The translations under genes and the position numbers were made by a program. Positions 1 to 5,904 of a stretch of DNA of 7,375 nucleotides are shown here, in pieces (the first letter of the stretch is position 1; each line of letters starts with the position of its first letter). The stretch comes from Candidatus Limnocylindrales bacterium. GTDB taxonomy: Bacteria > Chloroflexota > Limnocylindria > Limnocylindrales > CSP1-4. Where the stretch lies: assembly GCA_031292335.1 (NCBI GenBank), contig JARLHH010000046.1, positions 1 through 7,375 on the forward strand, written 5' to 3'. Under the pieces are notes generated by a model. The model saw only the letters and a program-made list of their open reading frames with translations. It had not been told where the DNA came from and did no database searches.

Positions 1-374
1 CGCTGCGGGCTCTGGCGGACGCGCTCGCCGGCGGGTCGCTCGCGCTCGATGCCGGCGCCGACCGCACATCGGCACTTGCCGCCCTGCGGGGGATTCCGGG
101 AATCGGGCCCTGGACGGCCGGCTACGTCGCGCTGCGCGCGCTGGGCGACCCCGACGTGCTGCTCGCCGACGACCTCGGCGTGCGCCGCGCGGCACACGCG
201 CTCGGGCTGCCCGACGACCCCGCAACGCTCCGTGCGCGAGCCGAGGCCTGGCGCCCGTGGCGCTCGTACGCGACCCACCACCTGTGGGCCTCGCTCGGAT
301 CGAGCGGGGCCCACGCCGGCGATCCGGCCCGGATCGACCGCCCGCCGACCGCACTGGAGGAACCTGTCCCGTGA
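1..374 (+). CDS. alkA: DNA-3-methyladenine glycosylase II (AlkA-type), C-terminal part
   Basis: Partial gene: the reading frame is already open at base 3 and ends at the TGA at 372-374, leaving 123 residues. AlkA enzymes excise alkylated bases such as 3-methyladenine from DNA, starting base excision repair in the cytoplasm. The helix-hairpin-helix is visible around residues 24-47 of the fragment (LRGIPGIGPWTAGYVALRAL). It is followed by LLADDLGVRRA, whose second Asp (residue 57 of the fragment) matches the catalytic Asp238 of E. coli AlkA. AEAWRPWRSYATHHLW then matches the AERWKPWRSYALLHIW block of the E. coli enzyme. The C-terminus is about 20 residues longer than in E. coli. The missing N-terminus could be a plain AlkA or an Ada-AlkA fusion; the window cannot tell. 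It overlaps the downstream alkyltransferase gene by 4 bases, so one alkylation-repair operon is likely. Confidence 0.93.
   Translation, partial: LRALADALAGGSLALDAGADRTSALAALRGIPGIGPWTAGYVALRALGDPDVLLADDLGVRRAAHALGLPDDPATLRARAEAWRPWRSYATHHLWASLGSSGAHAGDPARIDRPPTALEEPVP
356..361 (+). promoter_or_regulatory. Ribosome binding site of the alkyltransferase gene
   Basis: GGAGGA lies 9 bases before the GTG at 371. It is the best Shine-Dalgarno match near this junction and sits inside the end of alkA. It supports the GTG at 371 over the in-frame ATG at 257, which would overlap alkA by more than 100 bases and has no family-like N-terminus. Confidence 0.7.
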
Positions 375-880
375 CCGTCCACGCGTTCCATGCGACTCCA
401 CTCGGCAGGCTGCTGCTGGTCGGCGAGCTCGACGCCAAGGGCGACCTTGCCCTCACGGGGATCTACCTGGAGCAGCATCGCCGGGGACCCGCGCTGGACC
501 CCGCCTGGGTCGAGGACGCACGCGCGTTCGGCGAGGTCACCAGGCAGCTCGACGAGTACTTCGCGGGGTCGCGGCACTCCTTCGACCTGCCGCTGGCCGC
601 TGCGGGGACGCCGTTCCAATGTCGCGTCTGGGACGCCCTCGCGCACATCCCGTGGGGTGCGACCGTGACCTACGCCGAGCTCGCCGTGCGTGCCGGCCGT
701 CCCGGCGCCGCCCGGGCTGTCGGTGCCGCCGTCGGGCGCAACCCGATCTCGATCGTCGTGCCCTGCCACCGGGTGATCGGAGCGGACGGGGCGCTCACCG
801 GCTACGCCGGTGGGGTGGACCGCAAGGCGTTCCTGCTCGCGCTCGAAGGCGCAGCGCCGACCGGTCCTGCCGCCCGGTGA
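371..880 (+). CDS. ogt: Methylated-DNA-[protein]-cysteine S-methyltransferase (Ogt type)
   Basis: Encodes 169 residues. The enzyme removes alkyl groups from O6-alkylguanine and O4-alkylthymine by suicidal transfer to its own cysteine. The active-site motif IVVPCHRVIG is complete, with Cys132 as acceptor and Asn124 of GRNP just before it. The DNA-binding winged-helix region is seen in FQCRVWDALAHIPWGATVTYAELA (about residues 82-105) and in the GYAGGVDRKAFLLALEG end. The first 75 residues form the usual N-terminal domain, so the length is that of a stand-alone Ogt/MGMT without the Ada regulatory domain. The GTG start shares GTGA with the alkA stop and has a good ribosome binding site. The TGA stop in turn overlaps the GTG of the transporter gene. 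Co-translation with alkA pairs direct reversal with base excision of alkyl damage. Confidence 0.95.
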   Translation: MTVHAFHATPLGRLLLVGELDAKGDLALTGIYLEQHRRGPALDPAWVEDARAFGEVTRQLDEYFAGSRHSFDLPLAAAGTPFQCRVWDALAHIPWGATVTYAELAVRAGRPGAARAVGAAVGRNPISIVVPCHRVIGADGALTGYAGGVDRKAFLLALEGAAPTGPAAR

Positions 881-1800
881 GCGCGGTCGCGGCTCCGCGC
901 CGGTCCGAGCGCGCCTGGCTGCCGGCATACCTTGGGACAGCGCTGATCTGGGGCTGCTCGTTCCTGTTCATCAAGCTCGGGCTCCAGGCGCTCTCGCCGT
1001 TGCAGGTCGCCTTCGGGCGGCAGGCGCTCGGCGCGGTGACGCTGCTGACACTCGCCGCCGTCGTCAGGGTCCCGCTTCCGCGCGACCGCGTGACGTGGGC
1101 GCACCTGTTCGTGGTCGGCATTCTCTTCAACAGCCTGCCGTCCACGCTCTTCGCGTTCGGCGAGACGCACGTCTCTTCCGTCGTCGCCGGCATCATCAAT
1201 GCCGTCACGCCACTGGCCACGATCGTGGCGGCGTTCGCCGCCTTCCCGTCCGAGCGACCGACGGCTGGCAGGGTCGCCGGCGTCCTGGTCGGCTTCGCCG
1301 GGATCCTCGTGGTCGTGGCGATATGGAACGGTGCCGGGAGCAGCGAGGCGCTCGGCGCGCTCGCCTGCCTGGGCGCGGTCGCCTGCTACGGCGTCGGGTT
1401 CCCGTACATCCGGCGCTACCTCGCTCCGCGCGGCGAGCGACCGCTGGCGCTGGCGGCCGGGCAGATCGCCTGGGCGGCGGTCCAGCTGCTCCCATTCGCG
1501 GCGCTCGACCGGCACCCGATCGGCCCGCTGACGCCGCAGGTCGTCGGGGCGATGGTGGCGCTGGGGATGCTGGGGACCGGGATCGCCTACGTGTGGAACT
1601 TCCAGGTCATCGAGCGGGCGGGTGCTACCACCGCGAGCACCGTGACCTACCTCACCCCACTCGTGGCAATCATCGTGGGTGCCCTGCTGCTGGGGGAGGC
1701 GGTGACGCCGAACGAGCCGCTCGGCGGGCTCGTGGTCCTGCTGGGCGTGGCGCTTGCCCAGGGCCGCCTGGCGCTTCCCGGGCGGAAGCGGTCAGGCTAG
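877..1800 (+). CDS. EamA/DMT-superfamily membrane transporter
   Basis: Encodes 307 residues, usual for the ten-helix drug/metabolite transporter superfamily. Two EamA repeats are seen, about residues 13-150 and 157-297. The first has YLGTALIWGCSFLFIKLGL and NAVTPLATIVAAF. The second has TVTYLTPLVAIIVGALLLGE followed by GGLVVLLGVAL, the classic ending of the family. A Lys/Arg-rich tail (GRKRSG) should be cytoplasmic. The GTG start at 877 lies in the GTGA shared with the ogt stop, and I see no separate Shine-Dalgarno sequence, so translation is probably coupled to ogt. The substrate cannot be read from the sequence; family members export amino acids, nucleosides or other metabolites. Its place in an alkylation-repair operon is suggestive but does not prove export of an alkylating compound. 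Its TAG stop overlaps the stop of the convergent anti-sigma gene. Confidence 0.93.
   Translation: MSAVAAPRRSERAWLPAYLGTALIWGCSFLFIKLGLQALSPLQVAFGRQALGAVTLLTLAAVVRVPLPRDRVTWAHLFVVGILFNSLPSTLFAFGETHVSSVVAGIINAVTPLATIVAAFAAFPSERPTAGRVAGVLVGFAGILVVVAIWNGAGSSEALGALACLGAVACYGVGFPYIRRYLAPRGERPLALAAGQIAWAAVQLLPFAALDRHPIGPLTPQVVGAMVALGMLGTGIAYVWNFQVIERAGATTASTVTYLTPLVAIIVGALLLGEAVTPNEPLGGLVVLLGVALAQGRLALPGRKRSG
1797..1800. other. CTAG shared by two convergent stop codons
   Basis: The palindrome CTAG provides the TAG stop of the plus-strand transporter gene (1798-1800) and, on the other strand, the TAG stop of the anti-sigma gene (1797-1799). No intergenic space is left for a terminator between the convergent operons. 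Both transcripts must end inside the opposing gene or by another mechanism. Confidence 0.95.
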
Positions 1801-2642
1801 AGGTTGCCGAAGACGAGCTGGGGCCCCGGCTCGGTCACGGCGCCGCCGGCGGGCTCGAGCGTGACCATCGCCGCCGACATGCCACGCAGGTCCATGCCGA
1901 ACTGGGCGAGGCAGGGGCCGCTCGCGGCGCAGGTGAAGGTCGGCCCGGCGTGGACGCCGGTTGCGTCCGCCGCCCAGAGCTCGTAGACAGAGCCGGACGG
2001 GGTCGCGGGCAGGCCCGTCGCCATCAGCCAGGCGTCCTTCTGGCCCGGTCGATAGACGACGTAGGCGACCGCCGAGGGGGCGAGCGACTCGGGTTGGAGC
2101 GCTGCGGTCTCGTGGTCCGGCGCGAGCACGACGGTCATCGCCGCGCTGCTCTCGGCGAGCCGAGCGACTGCGGCGTCGCGCTCGGCCGCGGCCGTGGAGA
2201 GCTGCCCGTCGAGCGCGCGGTTCTGGACGATCAGCGAGCCGCTCGCCAGCGCGAGCACGACCGAGGCGGCGATCGCGATGATCCCCGCGGCTCGCCACCG
2301 GCGAGCGGATGCACGCAGGCGTGCCGCACCGGCCGCGGTCGCGAGATCGACGGGCGCATCCGGCCGGCCGGTGACTGACGGGCCGGCGACCAGGCGGGGT
2401 CGGGGCGCGGCCGGCTGGTCCGCCGCGGCGATCGCGGCGAGGACGCTTCCGCGCAGCGTTTCCGGCGGGCGTCGGGCCGGAGCCGCCAGCGCCACGAGGC
2501 CGGCAACGTCGGCGAGCGCGATCGAGTCGCGTCGACACGTCGCGCATGTCGCAAGGTGGCCGGCCAGCGTCGCGGTCTCGGTGGGCTCGAGGTCGTCGAG
2601 CGCCGCGCCCGCGGCTAGCTCGCGGAAGACCCGGTGGTCCAT
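1797..2642 (-). CDS. RskA-like transmembrane anti-sigma factor with zinc-finger domain
   Basis: Encodes 281 residues. It should hold the ECF sigma factor encoded just upstream at the membrane until a signal releases it. The N-terminal anti-sigma domain has the H-x3-C-x2-C motif at His29, Cys33 and Cys36, after the ELAAGAALDDLEPTE segment typical of the RskA group. A Pro/Ala linker follows, then one membrane helix at about residues 118-139 (AGIIAIAASVVLALASGS) preceded by Arg residues, which puts the N-terminus in the cytoplasm. Residues 140-165 may form a short coiled coil. The outer domain (about 190-281) has the RskA C-terminal signature: AYVVYRPGQKDAWLMATGLP, SVYELWAAD and MVTLEPAGGAVTEPGPQLVFG. 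It carries two cysteines, Cys238 and Cys244. The ATG at 2642 lies inside the sigma gene, giving a 28-base overlap; a weak GGAT lies 8 bases upstream. Processing by site-1/site-2 proteases is known for the family and only inferred here. Confidence 0.92.
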   Translation of the reverse strand: MDHRVFRELAAGAALDDLEPTETATLAGHLATCATCRRDSIALADVAGLVALAAPARRPPETLRGSVLAAIAAADQPAAPRPRLVAGPSVTGRPDAPVDLATAAGAARLRASARRWRAAGIIAIAASVVLALASGSLIVQNRALDGQLSTAAAERDAAVARLAESSAAMTVVLAPDHETAALQPESLAPSAVAYVVYRPGQKDAWLMATGLPATPSGSVYELWAADATGVHAGPTFTCAASGPCLAQFGMDLRGMSAAMVTLEPAGGAVTEPGPQLVFGNL

Positions 2643-3247
2643 TCGGCCGATCCGGGGTCGATCTCGGAGATCGATTGCCCGAGGATGTCGCGGAGCTTCA
2701 GGAGGGCAGTCCGGATTCGCGTCTTGGCGGTGCCCAGCGGGATTCCCAGCGTCTCGGAAACCTCGACGTGGGTCAGGCCCCGGAAGAACGCCAGCTCGAG
2801 CGCGGTCCGCTGGTCGTCCGGCAGGTGGGTGATCGCCTCTCGCACGGCGTCTCGTCGCAGACGCAGCCAGGCCTCCTGGTCGACGTCGTCGTCCGCTTCC
2901 CGGAACTCGAGATCCACGTCCGCGGTGTGCCGGCGGACGTTGGCCTCCTTGCGCACCAGGTCGATCGCCTTGTGCCGGGCCAGCGAGAACAGCCAGGAGC
3001 TCAGCGCTCCGCGTGTCGGGTCGAAGCGGCCGGCTTCCTTCCAGACCGCGACGAAGACCTCCTGGACGACTTCCTGGGCGAACCGGTCGGCGCCGGTGAC
3101 CTGGTAGGCGAGGGAGTACAGGGGGCCCGAGTACTGCTCGTAGAGCGCCTCGATGGCCCGCTCGTCCTTCGCGCGGATTCGCAGGAGGAGCGCGGCCTCC
3201 TGGGCCCTGCGCTCGTCGAGGGGTGCGGTCACGGTCTCGTCAGGCAA
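2615..3247 (-). CDS. ECF RNA polymerase sigma factor (SigK-like)
   Basis: Encodes 210 residues from the TTG at 3247. It directs RNA polymerase to a regulon set by its membrane anti-sigma partner. Region 2 covers about residues 36-102 (YEQYSGPLYSLAYQ, FAQEVVQEVFVAVWKEAGRFDP, SWLFSLARHKAIDLVRK). Region 4 covers about residues 132-188 (LPDDQRTALELAFFRGLTHVEVSETLGIPLGTAKTR), including the helix-turn-helix. There is no Cys, so the redox-cysteine control known from mycobacterial SigK is absent. The start is uncertain. TTG 3247 has GGAG 6 bases upstream, whereas GTG 3274 has GGGAGG only 1 base away next to a hairpin, and GTG 3232 has only a weak GAG. The ATG at 3406 would lie upstream of the predicted transcription start and adds a non-family-like stretch. 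The stop is TAG at 2615-2617, inside the anti-sigma gene. Confidence 0.92.
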   Translation of the reverse strand: MPDETVTAPLDERRAQEAALLLRIRAKDERAIEALYEQYSGPLYSLAYQVTGADRFAQEVVQEVFVAVWKEAGRFDPTRGALSSWLFSLARHKAIDLVRKEANVRRHTADVDLEFREADDDVDQEAWLRLRRDAVREAITHLPDDQRTALELAFFRGLTHVEVSETLGIPLGTAKTRIRTALLKLRDILGQSISEIDPGSAEWTTGSSAS

Positions 3248-3253
3248 GCGCGA

Positions 3254-3257
3254 CTCC
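3254..3257 (-). promoter_or_regulatory. Ribosome binding site deciding the sigma factor start
   Basis: On the minus strand GGAG stands 6 bases before the TTG at 3247-3245, a normal spacing. The other in-frame start codons nearby (GTG 3274, GTG 3232) lack a well-spaced site, so this short motif is the reason for choosing TTG. It is only a four-base match. Confidence 0.45.
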
Positions 3258-3278
3258 GGCGACGCGGCGGTCACGCCT

Positions 3279-3297
3279 CCCTGCCCGCCGGGCAGGG
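3279..3297 (-). promoter_or_regulatory. Perfect GC hairpin in the sigma factor leader
   Basis: CCCTGCCCG, one base, then CGGGCAGGG form a perfect 9-bp inverted repeat. As RNA it would fold to about 7 bp with a five-base loop. It lies between the predicted transcription start (about 3322) and the coding start. Its 3' arm runs into the GGGAGG in front of GTG 3274. No U run follows, so it is not a standard terminator; a leader structure affecting sigma translation is more likely. Confidence 0.55.
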
Positions 3298-3328
3298 CCC
3301 CCGGCGCGACGGTGGCGCGAGCGCGGGG

Positions 3329-3354
3329 AGTATACCAGCGGGACCCGGTGGCAA
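3329..3354 (-). promoter_or_regulatory. Extended -10 promoter of the sigma/anti-sigma operon
   Basis: On the minus strand TATACT (3334-3329) is preceded by TGG, giving the extended -10 form TGn-TATACT. A -35-like TTGCCA (3354-3349) lies 14 bases upstream, short of the optimal 17. TATA occurs nowhere else in the window, so this element stands out strongly from the GC-rich background. Transcription would begin near 3322, about 75 bases before the chosen TTG. It looks like a housekeeping-sigma promoter; I see no ECF-type -35 AAC motif here, so autoregulation by the sigma factor is not evident. Confidence 0.65.
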
Positions 3355-3453
3355 CGGCCGGGCCGAAGGCACGCAGGTCGAATGGCTGGGCAGATGGGCC
3401 GATCACGACTCACTGTTCGCGGCACCCGCTCGAATGGATGTGGGACGGCCTCG

Positions 3454-4452
3454 TCATCGGGCCTCGCGCCCGGCCGGCTGCCCGGACAGCAGGTCGGCGC
3501 GATCCCGGAACCGGTCCAACAGGCGATAGAAGCTGCGCTTGGCCAGGCGATCGCGCTCGGCGGCGGCAAGCGTGTCGGGGCCGTGACGCTCGTGGCGCAC
3601 CAGCGGGAGGTCCAGCCGGAGCGCGCGGCGCGGCGGTTGCGCGGGATCCCGTCCGGCACGCAGGACCAGGCTCCACCACGCGTCGAGGTGGACGTCGACG
3701 GCGAACTTCTCGTCGAGCGGGCCCAGCGCCGCGAGGTCCTCCCTGCGGAACGCCAGCCAGCCCGTCGCGATGGCGTCGACATCCGGGCCGTCCGCCGGGA
3801 CCACGTGGCGCAGGTCGGCCGCGGCGAGGCCGAACCCGCCCGTCACCGCCAGGCCCGGATCGTCCAGCGCCGCCGCGACCTGCCCGAAGGCGTCGCCGGT
3901 GATCTCGACGGTCGTGTCGGCCAGGATGACGACCGCGCCGCGGGCGCGGCGGAGCCCAAGGTTGAGCGCCGAGGCGCGCCCCAGCCGCGCGCTCGTCCAG
4001 AGCACCTCCGGCTCGCTCCCGGCCACGGGCTCCAGGTCCCCGGAGCCTGCGACGAGGCGGGCTGCCTGCTCCGGCGCGGGCTCGTTCGCGACGACCACGA
4101 CCTGCGTCCCGACGGGCGCGAAGGCCCGCAGCCCGTCCAGCAGGCGGGTCGTGTCGTCCGGCTGGTCCTCGGCGATGAGCAGGACGGTGAAGCGGGCGCT
4201 GGCCGGCACGTCCAGGACCGTCGGCACGGCACCTGCGCTGCCGTACCGGACGACTCCTGCCTCCTCGATCGTGGGCGGAGCGGCGGGCTCGAGATGGAAC
4301 GCGGTTCCGCGATCCACGACCCGCCAGCCGCTCGACTCGATCCGGGCGCGAAGAAAGTCGGCGCGGGCGTAGTCTCCGGCGGTGCGCGCCGCCGCGCGCT
4401 CGCGTGCCAGCGCCTCGAGGTCGTCGGGTGGAGTCGGAAAGGCCGGGGTCAC
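3454..4452 (-). CDS. GT2-family glycosyltransferase fused to a CysRS C-terminal-like segment
   Basis: Encodes 332 residues. Residues 11-57 (ALARERAAARTAGDYARADFL, then RIESSGWRVVDRG) resemble the small C-terminal helical domain of cysteinyl-tRNA synthetase, with its AR..AR..KD...AD.IR..L...G..V.D pattern. No synthetase catalytic domain is present. Residues 88-290 look like a GT-A family 2 transferase: FTVLLIAEDQ (first strand), TQVVVVANEP (second), SARLGRASALNLGLRRARGAVVILADTTVE (acidic position Asp179), ATGWLAFRREDLAALGPLDEKF and a degenerate acceptor block (DVHLDAWWSLVLRAG). There is no membrane helix. Donor and acceptor cannot be assigned; family members build cell-surface glycans. The GTG start at 4452 forms a GTGA overlap with the kinase stop, so it is the third gene of the two-component operon. 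The motif after the acidic strand (ADTT rather than NDT/DxD) is slightly unusual, so activity is not certain. Confidence 0.82.
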   Translation of the reverse strand: MTPAFPTPPDDLEALARERAAARTAGDYARADFLRARIESSGWRVVDRGTAFHLEPAAPPTIEEAGVVRYGSAGAVPTVLDVPASARFTVLLIAEDQPDDTTRLLDGLRAFAPVGTQVVVVANEPAPEQAARLVAGSGDLEPVAGSEPEVLWTSARLGRASALNLGLRRARGAVVILADTTVEITGDAFGQVAAALDDPGLAVTGGFGLAAADLRHVVPADGPDVDAIATGWLAFRREDLAALGPLDEKFAVDVHLDAWWSLVLRAGRDPAQPPRRALRLDLPLVRHERHGPDTLAAAERDRLAKRSFYRLLDRFRDRADLLSGQPAGREAR

Positions 4453-5894
4453 ACCCCGAGTGTAGCCGGGACCACGGGCAGCACGACGCTCACCCGTGCG
4501 CCGCGCGGCGCAAGGTTCTCGACGGTGGCCTCGCCGCCGTGCCGTCGGGCAAGCTCGCGCACGATCGCGAGACCGAGGCCGGAGCCGGGGCCGGCGCGCG
4601 ACGGGTCGCCCCGGTACGAGCGGTCGAAGGCGTGCTCGAGCCCGCCGGGCGGGAAGCCGGGCCCGTCATCGGAGACGGATAGCAGGACCGCCGCGTCTCC
4701 CCGGACGGTGCGTGCGGCCCTGGCGGCCAGGTGGATCCGCGGCGCCGGTTCTCCGGCGACGACCGGCCCGACCGCGGCAAGGGCGTTCTCCACGAGGTTG
4801 GAGAGGATCCGTTCGATGGCCAGCCGGTCGGCGGCGAACCCGAGCGCCTCCCGGGGTGCCTCGGTCACGAGCTCGACGCCCGCGGTCTTCGCACGGGTCA
4901 CGAACCGGGCGTTGGCCTCGGCGAGAACGGCGGCGGCGTCCAGCTGCTCGGGACGGAGGCCGGCCGAGTCGTCGGCCAGCCCGTCGAGCGCCCCGAGCGC
5001 ACCCACCAGGCGCTCGAGCCGGGCCGTCTCGTCCGCGATCGCGCGGGCCGCCCGCGGCGCCGCGTCACCGCTCGCGGTGCCGTCCACCAGGGCCTCGGCG
5101 AACCCGCCGATCACGGTGAGCGGCGTCCGGAGGTCGTGGCGCAGATTTGCCAGCAGCTCCGTCTCGGCGCGCCGGCTGCGGGCCAGCTCGGCGCGCATCG
5201 CGTTGAACTGCCGGGTCACGTCCTGGACCTCGCTCGGCCCCTCGGCGGGCAGCGGCGGCGGCTGCCGCCCGGTGCCGGCCAGCGGCACGCCGGCCGTCGC
5301 GATGGCCAGGCGCCGCAGCGGTCCGGTCGTGGAACGCGCCAGCAGCCAGGCAAGCGGCCCGCCGACGAGGAGCAGGACCAGCCCCACGAGCGGCAGCGTC
5401 CTGAGGAGATCCCCGAGCGTCTCCGCGCCGGCCCGGTCGGGAGCGGCCAGCACGATCGCCCGGGGCAGGAGCGCGCCGGCCTGGGTGAGCGCGACGACGC
5501 TCGCGACGCGGGTCGTGCCGTCATCGAACCGGAGCGACGCGTCGGTCGCGGTGCCGCGTCCGCCGCTCGGGATGGCGGGCAAAGCCTCGGTCGGGAGGGC
5601 GGTTCCCGTCAGGCTGACCGGCGGACGGCCTTGGCCGGCCACGAACAGGAGCGTGATGTCGAGCGCGTCGAGCTGGTCGCGCAGCGTCTCCAGCGCGGTG
5701 GCCACGTCGGCCCGGTCGGCGCGGGCGCCGAGCTGCCCGACGATCGTCGCGCCCACGGCATGCAGGCGTCCATAGGCCGCATCCCGGTTGAGGCCTCGGA
5801 GCACCACGAAGAGCGCCCCGCCGACGGCGATGAGGACGGCCAAAGCCGTAACGGTCAGCGTCAGCGCGAGGCGCCCCGCGAGGCTCTTCGGCAT
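4449..5894 (-). CDS. Sensor histidine kinase
   Basis: Encodes 481 residues. It is a membrane sensor that autophosphorylates and passes phosphate to the response regulator encoded just upstream. Helix 1 is at about residues 11-33 and helix 2 at about 164-187. Between them lies a periplasmic or outer sensor domain of about 130 residues with no motif I recognise. A HAMP linker follows (about 188-240, TGPLRRLA ... FNAMRAELARSRRAE). The H box is LLANLRHDLRTPLTVIGGF with phospho-acceptor His253. The ATPase domain has the N box ILSNLVENAL (Asn366, Asn370), the G1 box VSDDGPGF, an F box (HAFDRSYRGD) and the G2 box GSGLGLAIV. All key residues are present. The ATG at 5894 is 10 bases after the regulator stop. 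The TGA stop overlaps the glycosyltransferase GTG. The signal sensed is unknown. Confidence 0.96.
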   Translation of the reverse strand: MPKSLAGRLALTLTVTALAVLIAVGGALFVVLRGLNRDAAYGRLHAVGATIVGQLGARADRADVATALETLRDQLDALDITLLFVAGQGRPPVSLTGTALPTEALPAIPSGGRGTATDASLRFDDGTTRVASVVALTQAGALLPRAIVLAAPDRAGAETLGDLLRTLPLVGLVLLLVGGPLAWLLARSTTGPLRRLAIATAGVPLAGTGRQPPPLPAEGPSEVQDVTRQFNAMRAELARSRRAETELLANLRHDLRTPLTVIGGFAEALVDGTASGDAAPRAARAIADETARLERLVGALGALDGLADDSAGLRPEQLDAAAVLAEANARFVTRAKTAGVELVTEAPREALGFAADRLAIERILSNLVENALAAVGPVVAGEPAPRIHLAARAARTVRGDAAVLLSVSDDGPGFPPGGLEHAFDRSYRGDPSRAGPGSGLGLAIVRELARRHGGEATVENLAPRGARVSVVLPVVPATLGV

Positions 5895-5904
5895 CCCGGG
5901 CCGC

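Noticed and set aside
122..928. A minus-strand frame of 268 codons opposite alkA and ogt
   Set aside because: No recognisable domain, and both repair genes on the plus strand are clear.
810..2378. A 522-codon plus-strand frame across the transporter and anti-sigma genes
   Set aside because: Arg/Gly-rich composition without motifs; it overlaps two well-supported genes in other frames.
3279..3297. The GC hairpin as an intrinsic terminator of the upstream operon
   Set aside because: No U run follows, and it lies within the sigma leader downstream of its own promoter.
3248..3406. The ATG at 3406 as start of the sigma factor
   Set aside because: It lies upstream of the predicted transcription start, and the extra residues do not resemble ECF sigma factors.
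3223..5775. An 850-codon open frame on the plus strand across the glycosyltransferase and kinase genes
   Set aside because: Its translation is Arg/Ala/Ser-rich with no family motif, while the opposite strand carries complete kinase and transferase motifs. Long antisense frames are expected at this GC content.
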